NCBI GenBank assembly: GCA_003427395.1
Contig: BFEA01000044.1
Location: 44,267 to 64,948 of the forward strand
Direction: 5' to 3'
Length of the DNA stretch: 20,682 nt
DNA from: Chara braunii
Taxonomy: Eukaryota; Streptophyta; Charophyceae; Charales; Characeae
This document shows positions 1 to 8,271 of the stretch, piece by piece (position 1 is the first letter of the stretch; each line of letters begins with the position of its first letter). Made by a program: the position numbers and the translations under genes. The notes under the pieces were generated by a model. It was not told where the DNA came from. It searched no databases and saw only the letters and a program-made list of their open reading frames with translations.

Positions 1-68
<68 letters not shown>
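1..68. repeat. (GT)n microsatellite
   Basis: Pure GT dinucleotide run of about 34 units that begins at or before the window edge and ends in a short T run and a G run. Any reading frame through it gives only alternating Cys-Val, so it is not coding. A second (GT)n tract near 2259 is followed by a similar pyrimidine-rich, CCCGCCC-containing flank, so the two may belong to one repeat family. Confidence 0.97.
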
Positions 69-71
<3 letters not shown>

Positions 72-264
72 TGGGGGGGGGGTGTCGGAAATTGTTTTTC
101 TGTCATTTTCCCGCCCACCTGCCTCCGTGGGCGGCAAAACGAAGAAACACCGAAATTTGGACAACCCGACAGCCTGACACACGAGAAGGCAAAAAAACTG
201 GAAAAAAAAAAATATATATATATATACAGGGTGACCTGACCGAACATTCAGGGGGCCCCGGGCT

Positions 265-294
265 GGCCCCCGAACGTTCGGGCGTTCGGGGGCC
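265..294. repeat. Perfect 12-bp inverted repeat (hairpin)
   Basis: GGCCCCCGAACG at 265-276 pairs perfectly with CGTTCGGGGGCC at 283-294 across a 6-nt loop (TTCGGG). It lies near the left end of the candidate 227-976 element. Confidence 0.9.
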
Positions 295-359
295 GATCAC
301 CTCCAGGTTTGGCCCCCGCCAAAAAATATTTCGGGGCCTAATAATAAGTTTTTGTTTCT

Positions 360-730
360 GAATGTTTTTCTGTGCGTTCTCTATCATGTAACCTACACGA
401 CTAAAAATTTTGACGCCATTCTGCTAAGCCGAAAAAACATTAAAAATTGTCAAAGATGGGGGTGTCAAAACGTGCTCGCCCACTCACTATTCTGTTTTTT
501 TTTTACTTTTAACTTTTGGTTTTCACTTTATTTCGGGACCTAAAACAAATTATTATTTTTTGAAATTTTTTAAATGAGTTATTGATTATGCAAACTACAC
601 ATCCGTAAATTTTCAGGGCATTTGTCAATGCCAAAAAATAATTAAAAATCGGCAAAGATTGTGGTGTCGAAAAGGTGCTGGCACACTCACTCATTTTAAT
701 TCTCTTTTTATTTTTTCTTATTTTTATCAT
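360..730 (+). repeat. Two diverged direct copies of a ~200-bp repeat
   Basis: The segment beginning near 379 recurs near 582, offset by about 202 bp. Shared words include GCC(G/A)AAAAAA near 428 and 630, ATTAAAAAT, CAAAGAT, GGTGTC, GTGCT and CACTCACT. Related copies lie on the minus strand at about 1640-2030. No coding frame is convincing. Confidence 0.6.
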
Positions 731-907
731 AGTGTTTATTTTCTGTATTGGATTTTTAATTCAAATTTGGTAAAGAATTTGGATGTAGTGCCCCGGCAAA
801 TGTTGTTTAGTTTATGTTTCAACATAACATAGTTTTTTTGCGAAAGTTTTTGAAAACGTTTATGTTTTTTTTTTTTTTTTTTTTTTTGGTCCGCGTTCAG
901 CCTAAAC

Positions 908-953
908 GGCCGAACGCCTCCCGAAGGGGTCCCGTACGTTCGGGCGTTCGGCC
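908..953. repeat. 10-bp perfect inverted repeat
   Basis: GGCCGAACGC at 908-917 pairs with GCGTTCGGCC at 944-953 across 26 nt. The right arm overlaps the word CGTTCGGGCGTTCGG also found at 275-289. Confidence 0.85.
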
Positions 954-976
954 CGTCCCGAACACCGGTAACGCTG

Positions 977-1014
<38 letters not shown>
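977..1014. repeat. (TA)n microsatellite
   Basis: About 19 TA units with one interruption, directly abutting the right end of the candidate element at 976. It mirrors the shorter (TA)n at 213-226. Confidence 0.9.
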
Positions 1015-1018
<4 letters not shown>

Positions 1019-1309
1019 GAGAGTTTTAAAAGGGCGATGGCCTTGAGGTATTATCATCGGACTAGCCAACCCAGGTAAATTCAATATTTTGTCTAATCTG
1101 ACATCGGGTGGCCTTGATTGCCTTCAGGGAACAACCAATGGGGGACACCGGCCAGGGAAAAGCTGGTAGCAGAGGGACCGAGCATAATCTGAGTGGCCAG
1201 TCGCTATGCCTCCCCGATTACCCCTCCCCCTATTAACATCAGCAGAGACTGTTTTTTTAATGCCAATTGGGGGGACCAACGGGCTATCTGTAGGTGGCGG
1301 GCACCAAGC

Positions 1310-1385
1310 ATGCCCAGGAAGGTACATGAGTCCAATGGGGATTGAACCCACGACCTCCTGACTGCCACTTGCGTGCCTTACCAAA
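1310..1385 (-). mobile_element. tRNA-derived SINE-like fragment (B box)
   Basis: Read on the minus strand, positions 1337-1348 give GGTTCAATCCCC, close to the RNA polymerase III B-box consensus GGTTCGANTCC. It sits in a T-arm that can pair as GTGGG/CCCAT around the loop TTCAATC. The upstream sequence AGTCAGGAGGTCG fits the variable-loop side of a tRNA. The D-arm and A box are not recognisable, so this is a fragment and not a functional tRNA gene. Its translation contains the EVVGSIP string often seen where such SINEs are read as protein. Confidence 0.5.
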
Positions 1386-1496
1386 AAACTGAAATACATT
1401 TGATTACCCAAAAAAAAGAAAGTAAAAACTGAAATATATTGGATTACCCAAAAAAAAGAAAGTAAAATAGACTACCGGGAAAAAAAAGAAAGAAAA
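1384..1496. repeat. A-rich 40-bp tandem repeat, about 2.8 copies
   Basis: A unit built around ACTGAAATA, GGATTACCC and an A run with GAAAGTA recurs at 1388 and 1428, with a degraded third copy from about 1468. Its phase (40 bp) and A-richness argue against coding. Confidence 0.8.
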
Positions 1497-1639
1497 GAAA
1501 CAAAATTAAAATTATTTTCCCTTCTTTTTTTTCTCTTTGAAAATAAAACCCGAAAACGAAAAAGAAAAATGCGGCAGGGAACAAAATGACATTTTTTTGA
1601 TATCCGACGGTCCCCCCTTCCTTGAATGGTAATAGGGAG

Positions 1640-2030
1640 GGCGGCAACTTGAGGCCGAAACGACAGGCCTAGTCCCGCAATTTTGACAGCGGCGACTTTG
1701 CCGATTTTTCGCTCTTGAAAGAATTCTAAGAAAACTCTGAAAATTTGAGGGTCGGTAGATTTGCTCGTTATCGTTCCAGGAAAAATATCAGAACAATTGT
1801 AAAAAATCATTTTGACCTCAAAACAATCGCCACGCTGATTCGGTGCATGTTCCAGTTTTGCCACTCTGCCATTTCTGGGCCAACGAGAAAAGTACTCCGA
1901 CTTCAACGGTTTTTCGCGCTCCGAAGAATGCTCCAAAGACCTTGAAAATTGGAGGGTCCGTAGGTTTGCTTCTGATCTTTTGAGAAAAAATATTAAAAAA
2001 AAATAAAATCATTTAAACCTCGAAATAAAT
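1640..2030 (-). repeat. Two more copies of the ~200-bp repeat, inverted
   Basis: On the plus strand GAAAATTTGAGGGTC at 1739 recurs as GAAAATTGGAGGGTC at 1944, offset about 205 bp, with matching flanks. On the minus strand the copies line up with the plus-strand copies at 360-730: AAATTTTCAG, AAAAATCGGCAAAG and a following GTC-AAA block are shared. A minus-strand frame of about 150 codons crosses this stretch, but the offset is not a multiple of 3 and the frame is best read as a shadow of the repeat. Confidence 0.6.
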
Positions 2031-2140
2031 TGGAGACCCAATATTAGGGTTTGCACACACATGCACATCCTGACGTGCCAGCTGCCTGACGTCGGATACA
2101 CTTCAAAAGAAAGCAGCCCCCAAGAGCAGACACGGACCCA

Positions 2141-2290
2141 GTTCACCTCAGTGGTTATCTCTTTGGGTAATTGGGTATTTAAAATTTGTGTGTGGGTTCA
2201 AACCCCAACCCGACCACAACCAATGTCAGCAAGCGTCAATACTAACATATATATATTAGTGTGTGTGTGTGTGTGTGTGGGTGGGTGGGT
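2141..2290 (+). mobile_element. tRNA-derived SINE-like element with TA/TG tail
   Basis: ACCTCAGTGGTTA (2145-2157) matches the tRNA D-arm/A-box pattern. GGTTCAAACCC (2195-2205) matches the B box and lies about 45 nt downstream inside a T-arm that pairs at 4 of 5 positions. The anticodon arm is degenerate, so this is not a tRNA gene. A short body is followed by (TA)n and then (TG)n from about 2259, a tail type common in SINEs. The 5' boundary is uncertain. Confidence 0.5.
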
Positions 2291-2424
2291 GCGTGGCCAC
2301 GCGGCTTCTATTCTCTTTTGGACTTGTCGTTTTTTTCCCGCCCAACTTGTCATTTTCTTCCCGCCCAGAACTGAAAAGAAACCGCCACAAAAAAAAAGGG
2401 GAACTCGGAGTTGGAAATTGAAAA

Positions 2425-2515
2425 ACAAAATGCAAAGAAAAAAAAAAAAAAAAAACGTAGTTACAAAAACAAAAAAAAATTAAAGACGCGGTTTGCAAAT
2501 TAAACCAAAAAAAAA
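2425..2515. other. A-rich low-complexity stretch
   Basis: Several A runs of 9 to 18 bases, interrupted by ACGTAGTTACA and a short mixed segment. It separates the SINE-like region from the GC-rich block. It could be a polyA tail of an insertion, but no matching 5' boundary or target duplication was found. Confidence 0.6.
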
Positions 2516-2825
2516 GGGGGCGTCCTTCCTATCCGACGGCGGGCGCTTCCAGATATACCCTTTCATCAACGCCCGCCGCCGCTCGGCCCCGTGGGCGCGC
2601 TCCTTCGTTTCTTGGCGCGCTGTGAACAATTCGGTACGCGTGCCGCTCTGCGGGCTCCCCCTCCNTCGATCGCCTTCATCCGCCAGCCCGAATGAAAACT
2701 TCGGCCCGATTCCGGCGCGCAGCGGAATACGACCTCCCCCTGCGGGCCGCTCGCGCTTAAGGGGTAGGATGTACAGAAATGTGATGGAGAGGGTTCTTGC
2801 AAATACAGTAACAGGGATGACCTCA
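2516..2825. other. GC-rich block downstream of the trihelix gene, unrecognised
   Basis: About 250 bases of clearly higher GC than the AT-rich DNA to the left, with words such as GCCCGCCGCCGCTCGG. Both strands stay open for long distances, as GC-rich DNA often does, and I recognise no protein family in either reading. It may include the 3' untranslated region of the minus-strand gene ending at 2826, or be part of a repeat. It carries one ambiguous base (2665). Confidence 0.4.
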
Positions 2826-4367
2826 TTAACTACACAAGGCGCCTTGTGGATCCGTCCTCGCCATATTCGAGAGAATGGAATCCAGTGTGGTGTTGATCCC
2901 ACGAAGCGTAGACAGCAGCATCTGGTGCCTATCATCTACCAAAGAGTCAGCCTCACGAACAACCTGCATTTGCTCAAGCACCACGTCATGAGAATCAGCG
3001 ACGAGATCAGTTTCCCTTTGTGCCGCCATGGCATAGGGACTTGTGAATGCCTCTCCTCCGCCCAGCACCGCTTTCGTGAGATCGCTGATTGCGGTTGCGA
3101 TTGACAATGGGCAATTGCTGCCCGCATCAACTGCAGGACGGGTCCCACTGTTGGGCCCATCCCCCTCATCACCAGAATTCGGACTGGAACTACAACATCC
3201 CTGACCTTCCACAACTGCGGGAACGGAAGGGATAAGGTCCATAGGGGCTACCTCTACCTTGATACGCCCACAATCCTTCGTTTCACCTTCCACAAAATCG
3301 TCCGTGGTGTCACCAGGAGAGCCCTCGCCAGCACAGAGGGCAAGAGTTGTTTCTGCCTTTAGACCACATTCGTCGACGGATGTGAAAAACTCCTTCATCG
3401 CCTTGTACACCCTTGGTTCCATTTGGAAGGGCATGTTCAACTCCTTCTTCTCGCTAAATGACATCCTCCTGAACGAAGGTCTCTCCGAGGAACAGTTCAG
3501 TCGGTACACTTCATGGCGATAAAGTTTTCTGAAGCAGCGGGACAAATTCTCCCATCGACGAGCGGAATTTGACATATCTCTGTGAATGCCCCAGGATTTC
3601 AACTTCATCACGATGAGTGCCCATCTCTCCCGTGCTGGCTGCACCAGCCCTCCATGCTGGTTGGCACGCTCATTTGCCTCCTCCTGCTTTGCATGAACGA
3701 GAGTCAGGGTTTCCCACAAGCCCCAGTTAGTTGAGCGCAACACATCCCGGCTCAGACCATGGCGTCGCCTCACAGGCCCAAGAGAAGCTTTATCCAAGGA
3801 GGTCCACGATATAGGGGTAACACACTGGCCTGGTTCTCGAGCTCCTGATGATCGGTGTCCATTGTCCAATAGTTTTTCAATCCCTGGCTTTGTGCATTGG
3901 ATAGTGTCGTTACACGGGAGGTTAAAATCTGTTACACAATCAGAATCACAACAAGTGTTCCTCCTACGCAGTCCTCTTCCCCTCGTCCCTGGGTTGTTCA
4001 TTATCATTTCAAGGATCAGTGTTTGCCGCTCTACGCCCGGCTTCTCCTTCACTGCATCCTTCCCGTGATCAACTTGATCCTCTAGAGCGGAAGTAGCGGC
4101 ACAATCTATTTCGTCGTTGTCTCGACCACAATCATTTCTGCTGCCAGATAAAACTGCTTCCTTGGCGGCTCCAGCATTTTCATGCACCTCCCTCCTCCTG
4201 ACACTATTTAAGACACAGACAGCCTCTGGAGACCCACCGAGTTCCGCATTGCACACACCACCCTTACTCTCATGCAGGCTCCCGTCTTCCTCTTCGTCGC
4301 TATACAATGCCTTGGCCACACTCTCTTCACACACCCATTCGTTTGTGCATTCGTTGCCATTAAGCAC
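2826..4367 (-). CDS. Trihelix (Myb/SANT-like) DNA-binding domain protein, 5' end uncertain
   Basis: About 513 codons on the minus strand. Residues ~212-324 look like a trihelix/GT-type DNA-binding domain: three helix segments carry tryptophans at about 215/218 (NWGLWETLTLVHAKQEE), 249 (RERWALIVMKL) and 272 (ARRWENLSRCFRKLY), followed by a conserved-looking tail ending in MEPRVYKAM. The N-terminal third is acidic and Cys/Ser-rich, with no recognised domain. The C-terminus (~450-505) is predicted amphipathic helix, possibly for dimerisation. Proteins of this kind act in the nucleus as transcription factors, and similar Myb/SANT-like proteins are second-ORF products of PIF/Harbinger transposons, so a host or transposon origin is open. 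The first codon at 4367 is GTG; the frame opens after a TAA at 4395-4397 and the first in-frame ATG is residue 121 (4005-4007). Either an upstream exon is missing or the protein starts at 121. Stop is TAG at 2826-2828. Confidence 0.65.
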   Translation of the reverse strand: MLNGNECTNEWVCEESVAKALYSDEEEDGSLHESKGGVCNAELGGSPEAVCVLNSVRRREVHENAGAAKEAVLSGSRNDCGRDNDEIDCAATSALEDQVDHGKDAVKEKPGVERQTLILEMIMNNPGTRGRGLRRRNTCCDSDCVTDFNLPCNDTIQCTKPGIEKLLDNGHRSSGAREPGQCVTPISWTSLDKASLGPVRRRHGLSRDVLRSTNWGLWETLTLVHAKQEEANERANQHGGLVQPARERWALIVMKLKSWGIHRDMSNSARRWENLSRCFRKLYRHEVYRLNCSSERPSFRRMSFSEKKELNMPFQMEPRVYKAMKEFFTSVDECGLKAETTLALCAGEGSPGDTTDDFVEGETKDCGRIKVEVAPMDLIPSVPAVVEGQGCCSSSPNSGDEGDGPNSGTRPAVDAGSNCPLSIATAISDLTKAVLGGGEAFTSPYAMAAQRETDLVADSHDVVLEQMQVVREADSLVDDRHQMLLSTLRGINTTLDSILSNMARTDPQGALCS

Positions 4368-4397
4368 AACGAGTCGGAGAATTGATGAGGGAAATTA

Positions 4398-5340
4398 TTC
4401 TAGCTTGATATTCCCATCTGTCGCACCTCGCACATGATGATCCGCATCGACTTTCATCTTGTAGACTGCACACAGAATGCAAATCCAGCGATCCAATTAC
4501 ATGTGGCGCACATCTGGAGATCATGTTATATCAATATAAATTGTCAATCTTAGAAAGGATGTTTGAACTGTCACTCCACACACAACTATTCTCAGGTAAC
4601 TGGAATAGAATGAAGACCATTCTGAGTGGAGAAGCACCAACAATCAATGTGGTCCCTTAGTGCTGGGCAACAAAGAGAGACCTCAGAGAGATGGTCCAGC
4701 AATATATCTTATACCCATGATGAGCTTAGCAAGGTATTAAATAGACACATTCTGTGAAAGGCTGCAACTTGAAGGCTTTATAAGGTAACTGAGGCCTGAA
4801 GCAGCTCGCCCACGAAGCATTGGGACATTGGAACTACAAGGCGCTTTAAATAATGGGCGGCGGGGGAAGGGTGTGTGTGTGCGTGCGTGCTCGTGTGTGT
4901 GCCGGAAGGGAGGACAGGGGGCGGAGAGGGGGGCATGAAGGGGTGCTCAACACAATAACCCGCTTGTCGGAAAACACATCAACTGCACGCTCTCCAGGAC
5001 TGTTGTGAATGCATCTTACTGCCGTAACAATAAAATTCAGTCAATATGCTACTGCATGAGTTCGGTGTCGTTCACGTCACCCGGCACACAAAGCCTGAGC
5101 CACCACTACTACTGATCAATCCTACCTTACATAACCGGCCAGCCTTTCTAGCTACAAGTCAACAATTTGCCCAACTGGTCAGCGAGCAATTGATCATCAG
5201 TATTCATTCTGGCCTCATCTCATGGGGGAGATCCGGTGCGTTGGCTGTTTTGTGGCTGCCACAGACCAATCAGTACAAACAGAGAAAGCACACCCTTTCT
5301 CTTTCAAATTGGATCGTCTCTCTGATTATGCATTATTCTC
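4398..5340. other. Non-coding region upstream of the trihelix gene
   Basis: No convincing coding frame on either strand. It holds a GT/GC-alternating tract near 4871-4902, an AATAAA at about 5027-5032 on the plus strand, and AT-rich sequence around 4530-4545 that could serve a minus-strand promoter. None of these is strong enough to call as a functional site. A short plus-strand frame from 5046 (109 codons) shows no recognisable domain. Confidence 0.4.
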
Positions 5341-5628
5341 TTGCATGCCAAGCTAAGTCTGTCATTGGCATGTAGGCAAGCATCGGTGGTGGTCTACTGA
5401 CTACACAAAGTGCTGCCAGATGAATTCCCCAAAAAAAACACAAAAAAAGTCTACCATTGGCATGTTAACACCGACAGGGTGCTGCCAGATGATTTTCCCC
5501 CAAAAAACACAAAAAAAGTCTACCATTGGCATGTTAACACCGGCAGGGTGCTGCCAGATGTCGATTGCATGCCAAGCCAAGTCTGTCATTGAGACGCAGG
5601 CAAGCATTGGTGGTGGTCTACTGACTAT
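5341..5628. repeat. Nested duplication: ~64-bp flanks around a 69-bp tandem repeat
   Basis: TTGCATGCCAAGC begins near-identical ~64-bp segments at 5341 and 5565 (offset 224), each ending in GGTGGTGGTCTACTGACTA-like sequence. Between them a 69-bp unit starting GTGCTGCCAGATG recurs at 5410, 5479 and 5548 (the last truncated). Because 69 is a multiple of 3, short frames cross the array on both strands, but they only repeat the unit. Confidence 0.9.
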
Positions 5629-5869
5629 ACGGCGTTTGTGGCTCAAATTTACCAGCTCGTAATTGCTGACTCGATATTGAGAACCAGTTGATCGTGAGTG
5701 TCCCTCCCAGAGTCATATTACCAGGATTACCATGGATGATTCATAGGAGTATAGTCGGAAGGATACGTCCGAAACAACCTCAATAAGGTTTGGCCAGTCC
5801 TTCGAAGATCTCCGTCCGTGTCTCCGAGATGCAGTTGACCAGGGAGTTCACCGCATGCGTTGAGAGACT

Positions 5870-6466
5870 ATGTACTTGTATTCGAACGTTCGAACATGCG
5901 CATATTAGATACTTCTATTCGAACATGTGAATATTCGATGTTCGAGACTATGTGCATACTCGATACTTGTATTCGAACATATTAATATTAGATGTTCGGG
6001 ACCATGTACTTGTATTTGAGCATATGACATGTGCATATTCGATACTTGTATCGAACATGGGGATGTTCGATGTTCGAGACTATATACTATGTACTTGTAT
6101 TTGAACATGTGACATGTGCATATTCGATACTTGTATCGAACATGTGAATATTTGATGTTCGAGAACATCGAGACTATGTACTATGTACTTGTATTGTACT
6201 TGTATTTGAACATGTGACATGTGCATATTCGATACTTGTATCGAACATGTGAATATTCGATGTTCGAGAACATCGATACTATGTACTATGTACTTCTATT
6301 TGAAGATGTGACATGCGCATATTCGATACTTGTATCAAACATTTGAAGATTCGATGTTCGAGACTATGTACTTGTATTTGAACATGTGACATGTTCGAGA
6401 CTATATACTTGTATTGTGACATGTGCATATTCGATACTTGTATCAAAAATGTGAATATTGGATGTT
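5870..6466. repeat. AT-rich satellite array, irregular ~85-105 bp units
   Basis: Words GACATGTGCATATTCGATAC, GAACATGTGAATATT, GATGTTCGAGA and ACTATGTACTTGTATTTGA recur in the same order. Starts of GACATG(T/C)GCAT at 6026, 6111, 6216 and 6310 give spacings of 85, 105 and 94 bp, and the last units are shortened. The left edge carries a 14-bp perfect palindrome (TTCGAACGTTCGAA, 5881-5894). The right edge runs directly into gag coding sequence near 6466. No gene is supported inside it. Confidence 0.9.
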
Positions 6467-6709
6467 CACGGAGTCGACAATAAGATTGAAAGGATGGAGA
6501 GCGCGCTACTAGTTATGCAGGCGCAAGTATCCCGACCCCCCTTCCTGCCCCAGGAAGCAGTAGTTCCGCCAGGGGTGGCCAATCGTGGGTTCGGACGGAG
6601 AGACCCCGCTAACGAGCAATGCAAGTACTGTACCACGATAGGACATTATGTGCGCGCGTGCCCAAAGCTCAACCATGATATTCCGAAAGAAGGTGTACTA
6701 GGTCATTAA
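6467..6709 (+). pseudogene. gag: Gag remnant with CCHC zinc knuckle
   Basis: The last ~80 residues of a Gag protein. It shows one CX2CX4HX4C zinc knuckle (CKYCTTIGHYVRAC, first Cys codon at 6620), the nucleic-acid-binding motif that packages element RNA. The matrix/capsid-like N-terminal part is absent; the first in-frame ATG (6494) is internal and the frame comes straight out of satellite DNA. The frame ends at TAA 6707-6709. Sense coding continues in another frame (phase of 6700) as RSLKGKIFGPQGERVNW, so a frame change lies between about 6679 and 6706. It may be a simple indel; a programmed shift site was not recognised. Confidence 0.75.
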
Positions 6710-8271
6710 AGGGGAAGATATTTGGACCACAAGGGGAACGAGTGAACTGGAACTCGCCAGGAGGGATGCGGCGAGCCAATATCATGCTCAACGGGCTAGA
6801 AATAACAGTCGTAGAAGCCGAACCGGTGGGCGAGATCATCTGGGATCAACGCCAGGGGCACGGGCCGCAAGTCAATTTTATTTTGGAAAACGACGAACGT
6901 GATAGGGTGAATGCGACTACTCCGCTAGGGACGGCTGGGAGAAGGATTAACCGCGACACCGTGATGGAGGAGGTTGCTGGAAGTTCGGAACCCCAGGCAG
7001 AGCCTGAGGCCGAGGAACCGGAAAAGGTCTATGGGAAACCTAGGGAAGAGGAGCCTACCGACAAAGTTACCGCTGCCAAGAAGAAGTTTAGGTACCAAAT
7101 CCCGATCTTATCCTTGCCGGAAATCGACGACACCATTAGCAAGTTACTAGGAACCATAGTGTCGGTGTCTTTTCAGACTATGCTACAGGCTAGCCCTAGG
7201 TTGCTCAAAGGGCTTAGACAACTGTTGACNCAGCGGCGAGTAGAAATAGGCGACAACCCCGAAATACCAGAAGGGGAGAGGGAGGAGGAAGTTTCGCAAG
7301 AAGTGGCTGACCTGCAGAGGAGTCGCGGGGACTTGGAGGATCTCGAGAAAGCTTTTGCGGTCATTCGTTTGAGTTTGACCGACCGAGAGGGCGGCGAGGT
7401 CATGAGGTCACCACCCGGGACAAAGCTTAGCTTTCATGCATTGCCCGTAGGAAAGTTGAAAATCCAGATTGGGACTCATCATACCGACGCATTAGTAGAC
7501 GGGGGAGCAGAAATCACTCTCATAAGAAGAAATTTCGCAACGATCACGGGGTGTACGGTAAACAAGGAAGTAACAGGGAGCATCCGGGGGGCTGGCGGGG
7601 AAATCCCGTTCGCTGGGTACGTCACGAAGTGTGCTGTAAAGGCAGGGGNCAGGGAATCGATCTGGTCGTTTCAGCGGATGACTGTAATGGAGGAAATGGA
7701 TCACGACATAATCCTCGGGAGACCGTGGTGCGGGAACGTAGAGATGATAGGCATGCACTTGCACGATGGCTCGTACATGGTAGACATAGAGGACCCTGTG
7801 ACCGGCCAGGGAGAGCTCCTTCGACTCCTTGGAACGAGAGGAGATCCCCCGAAGGGGAAATTGGCAACATGGTCACCGTCGTTCGAGGATAGCATGCGAA
7901 AAGGGGCTTTCGCACGGATGGAGGGTATGAGAGAAAGGGTAGAAATCATAATTGAGGAAGCATTCAACAAAAAGGAGTGGATCAAGATGGGCCTGCCCCA
8001 GAAGAAGAAGAGGCAGGAGGACGAAGTCCTAGGTGTTATGGTAGCGGAAAAGGAGTCAGAGGTCGAACTTGGTGCTAACCTGCCCAAACGGAAAGAAGTA
8101 CGCATAGACGTGCCGAAAATCGCACTCGAGATCCCCAATCTGTTGCAACTCATCAAGGCCCTCAGATACCACAAGGTAGGAGTGGATTCGGCAGCCTTGG
8201 CTAAGTTCGAAAGAGAGGTGCAAAAGGGATATTGCCTGGGAAACTTGTTAGTATTCAACCATGAGTCGTAG
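6692..8271 (+). CDS. Gag-Pol linker and aspartic protease of the Ty3/gypsy element
   Basis: Coding sense is clear from about 6692, and the long open part from 6742 gives 509 codons. From 6742, residues 1-230 are a charged linker. A retropepsin-type protease follows, with active site ALVDGGAEITLI (Asp codon 7498-7500, residue 253) and the second signature ILGRPW (about residue 324). The enzyme would act as a homodimer and cut the Gag-Pol polyprotein inside the particle. The usual D-[S/T]-G-A is D-G-G-A here. About 170 further residues, Lys/Glu-rich, lead to the RT. There is no good ATG at the start; expression was presumably by read-through or frameshift from gag. Ambiguous bases at 7230 and 7649. 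The stop at 8269-8271 overlaps the next frame. Confidence 0.8.

Larger units (their letters stand above)
227..976. mobile_element. Candidate non-autonomous DNA element with inverted, hairpin-bearing ends
   Basis: Both ends sit directly against (TA)n tracts (213-226 and 977-1014). The left end reads CAGGGTGACC and the right end, on the opposite strand, reads CAGCGTTACC, an 8 of 10 match. Just inside each end lies a GC-rich inverted repeat sharing the word CGTTCGGGCGTTCGG (left 265-294, right 908-953). The interior is AT-rich, has no coding frame, and holds two diverged ~200-bp monomers and a T23 run (865-887). The pattern resembles a foldback or hAT-like MITE that inserted in, or grew from, a TA microsatellite, but no target-site duplication can be told from the TA repeats. 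Two separate short repeats flanking AT-rich DNA is the alternative. Confidence 0.35.

Noticed and set aside
3-361. Open frames through the (GT)n tract giving Cys-Val runs
   Set aside because: They are translations of a microsatellite and low-complexity flank, with no domain.
1164-1176. TGGTAGCAGAGGG, similar to a retrotransposon primer-binding site for initiator tRNA
   Set aside because: Two mismatches in 12, no LTR end before it and no gag after it.
2480-3104. Long open frames on both strands over the GC-rich block
   Set aside because: GC-rich DNA has few stops; the plus-strand frame overlaps the trihelix gene in antisense and no family is recognised.
5401-5662. Short frames on both strands with repeated peptides
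   Set aside because: They arise because the 69-bp unit is a multiple of 3; open on both strands and no homology recognised.
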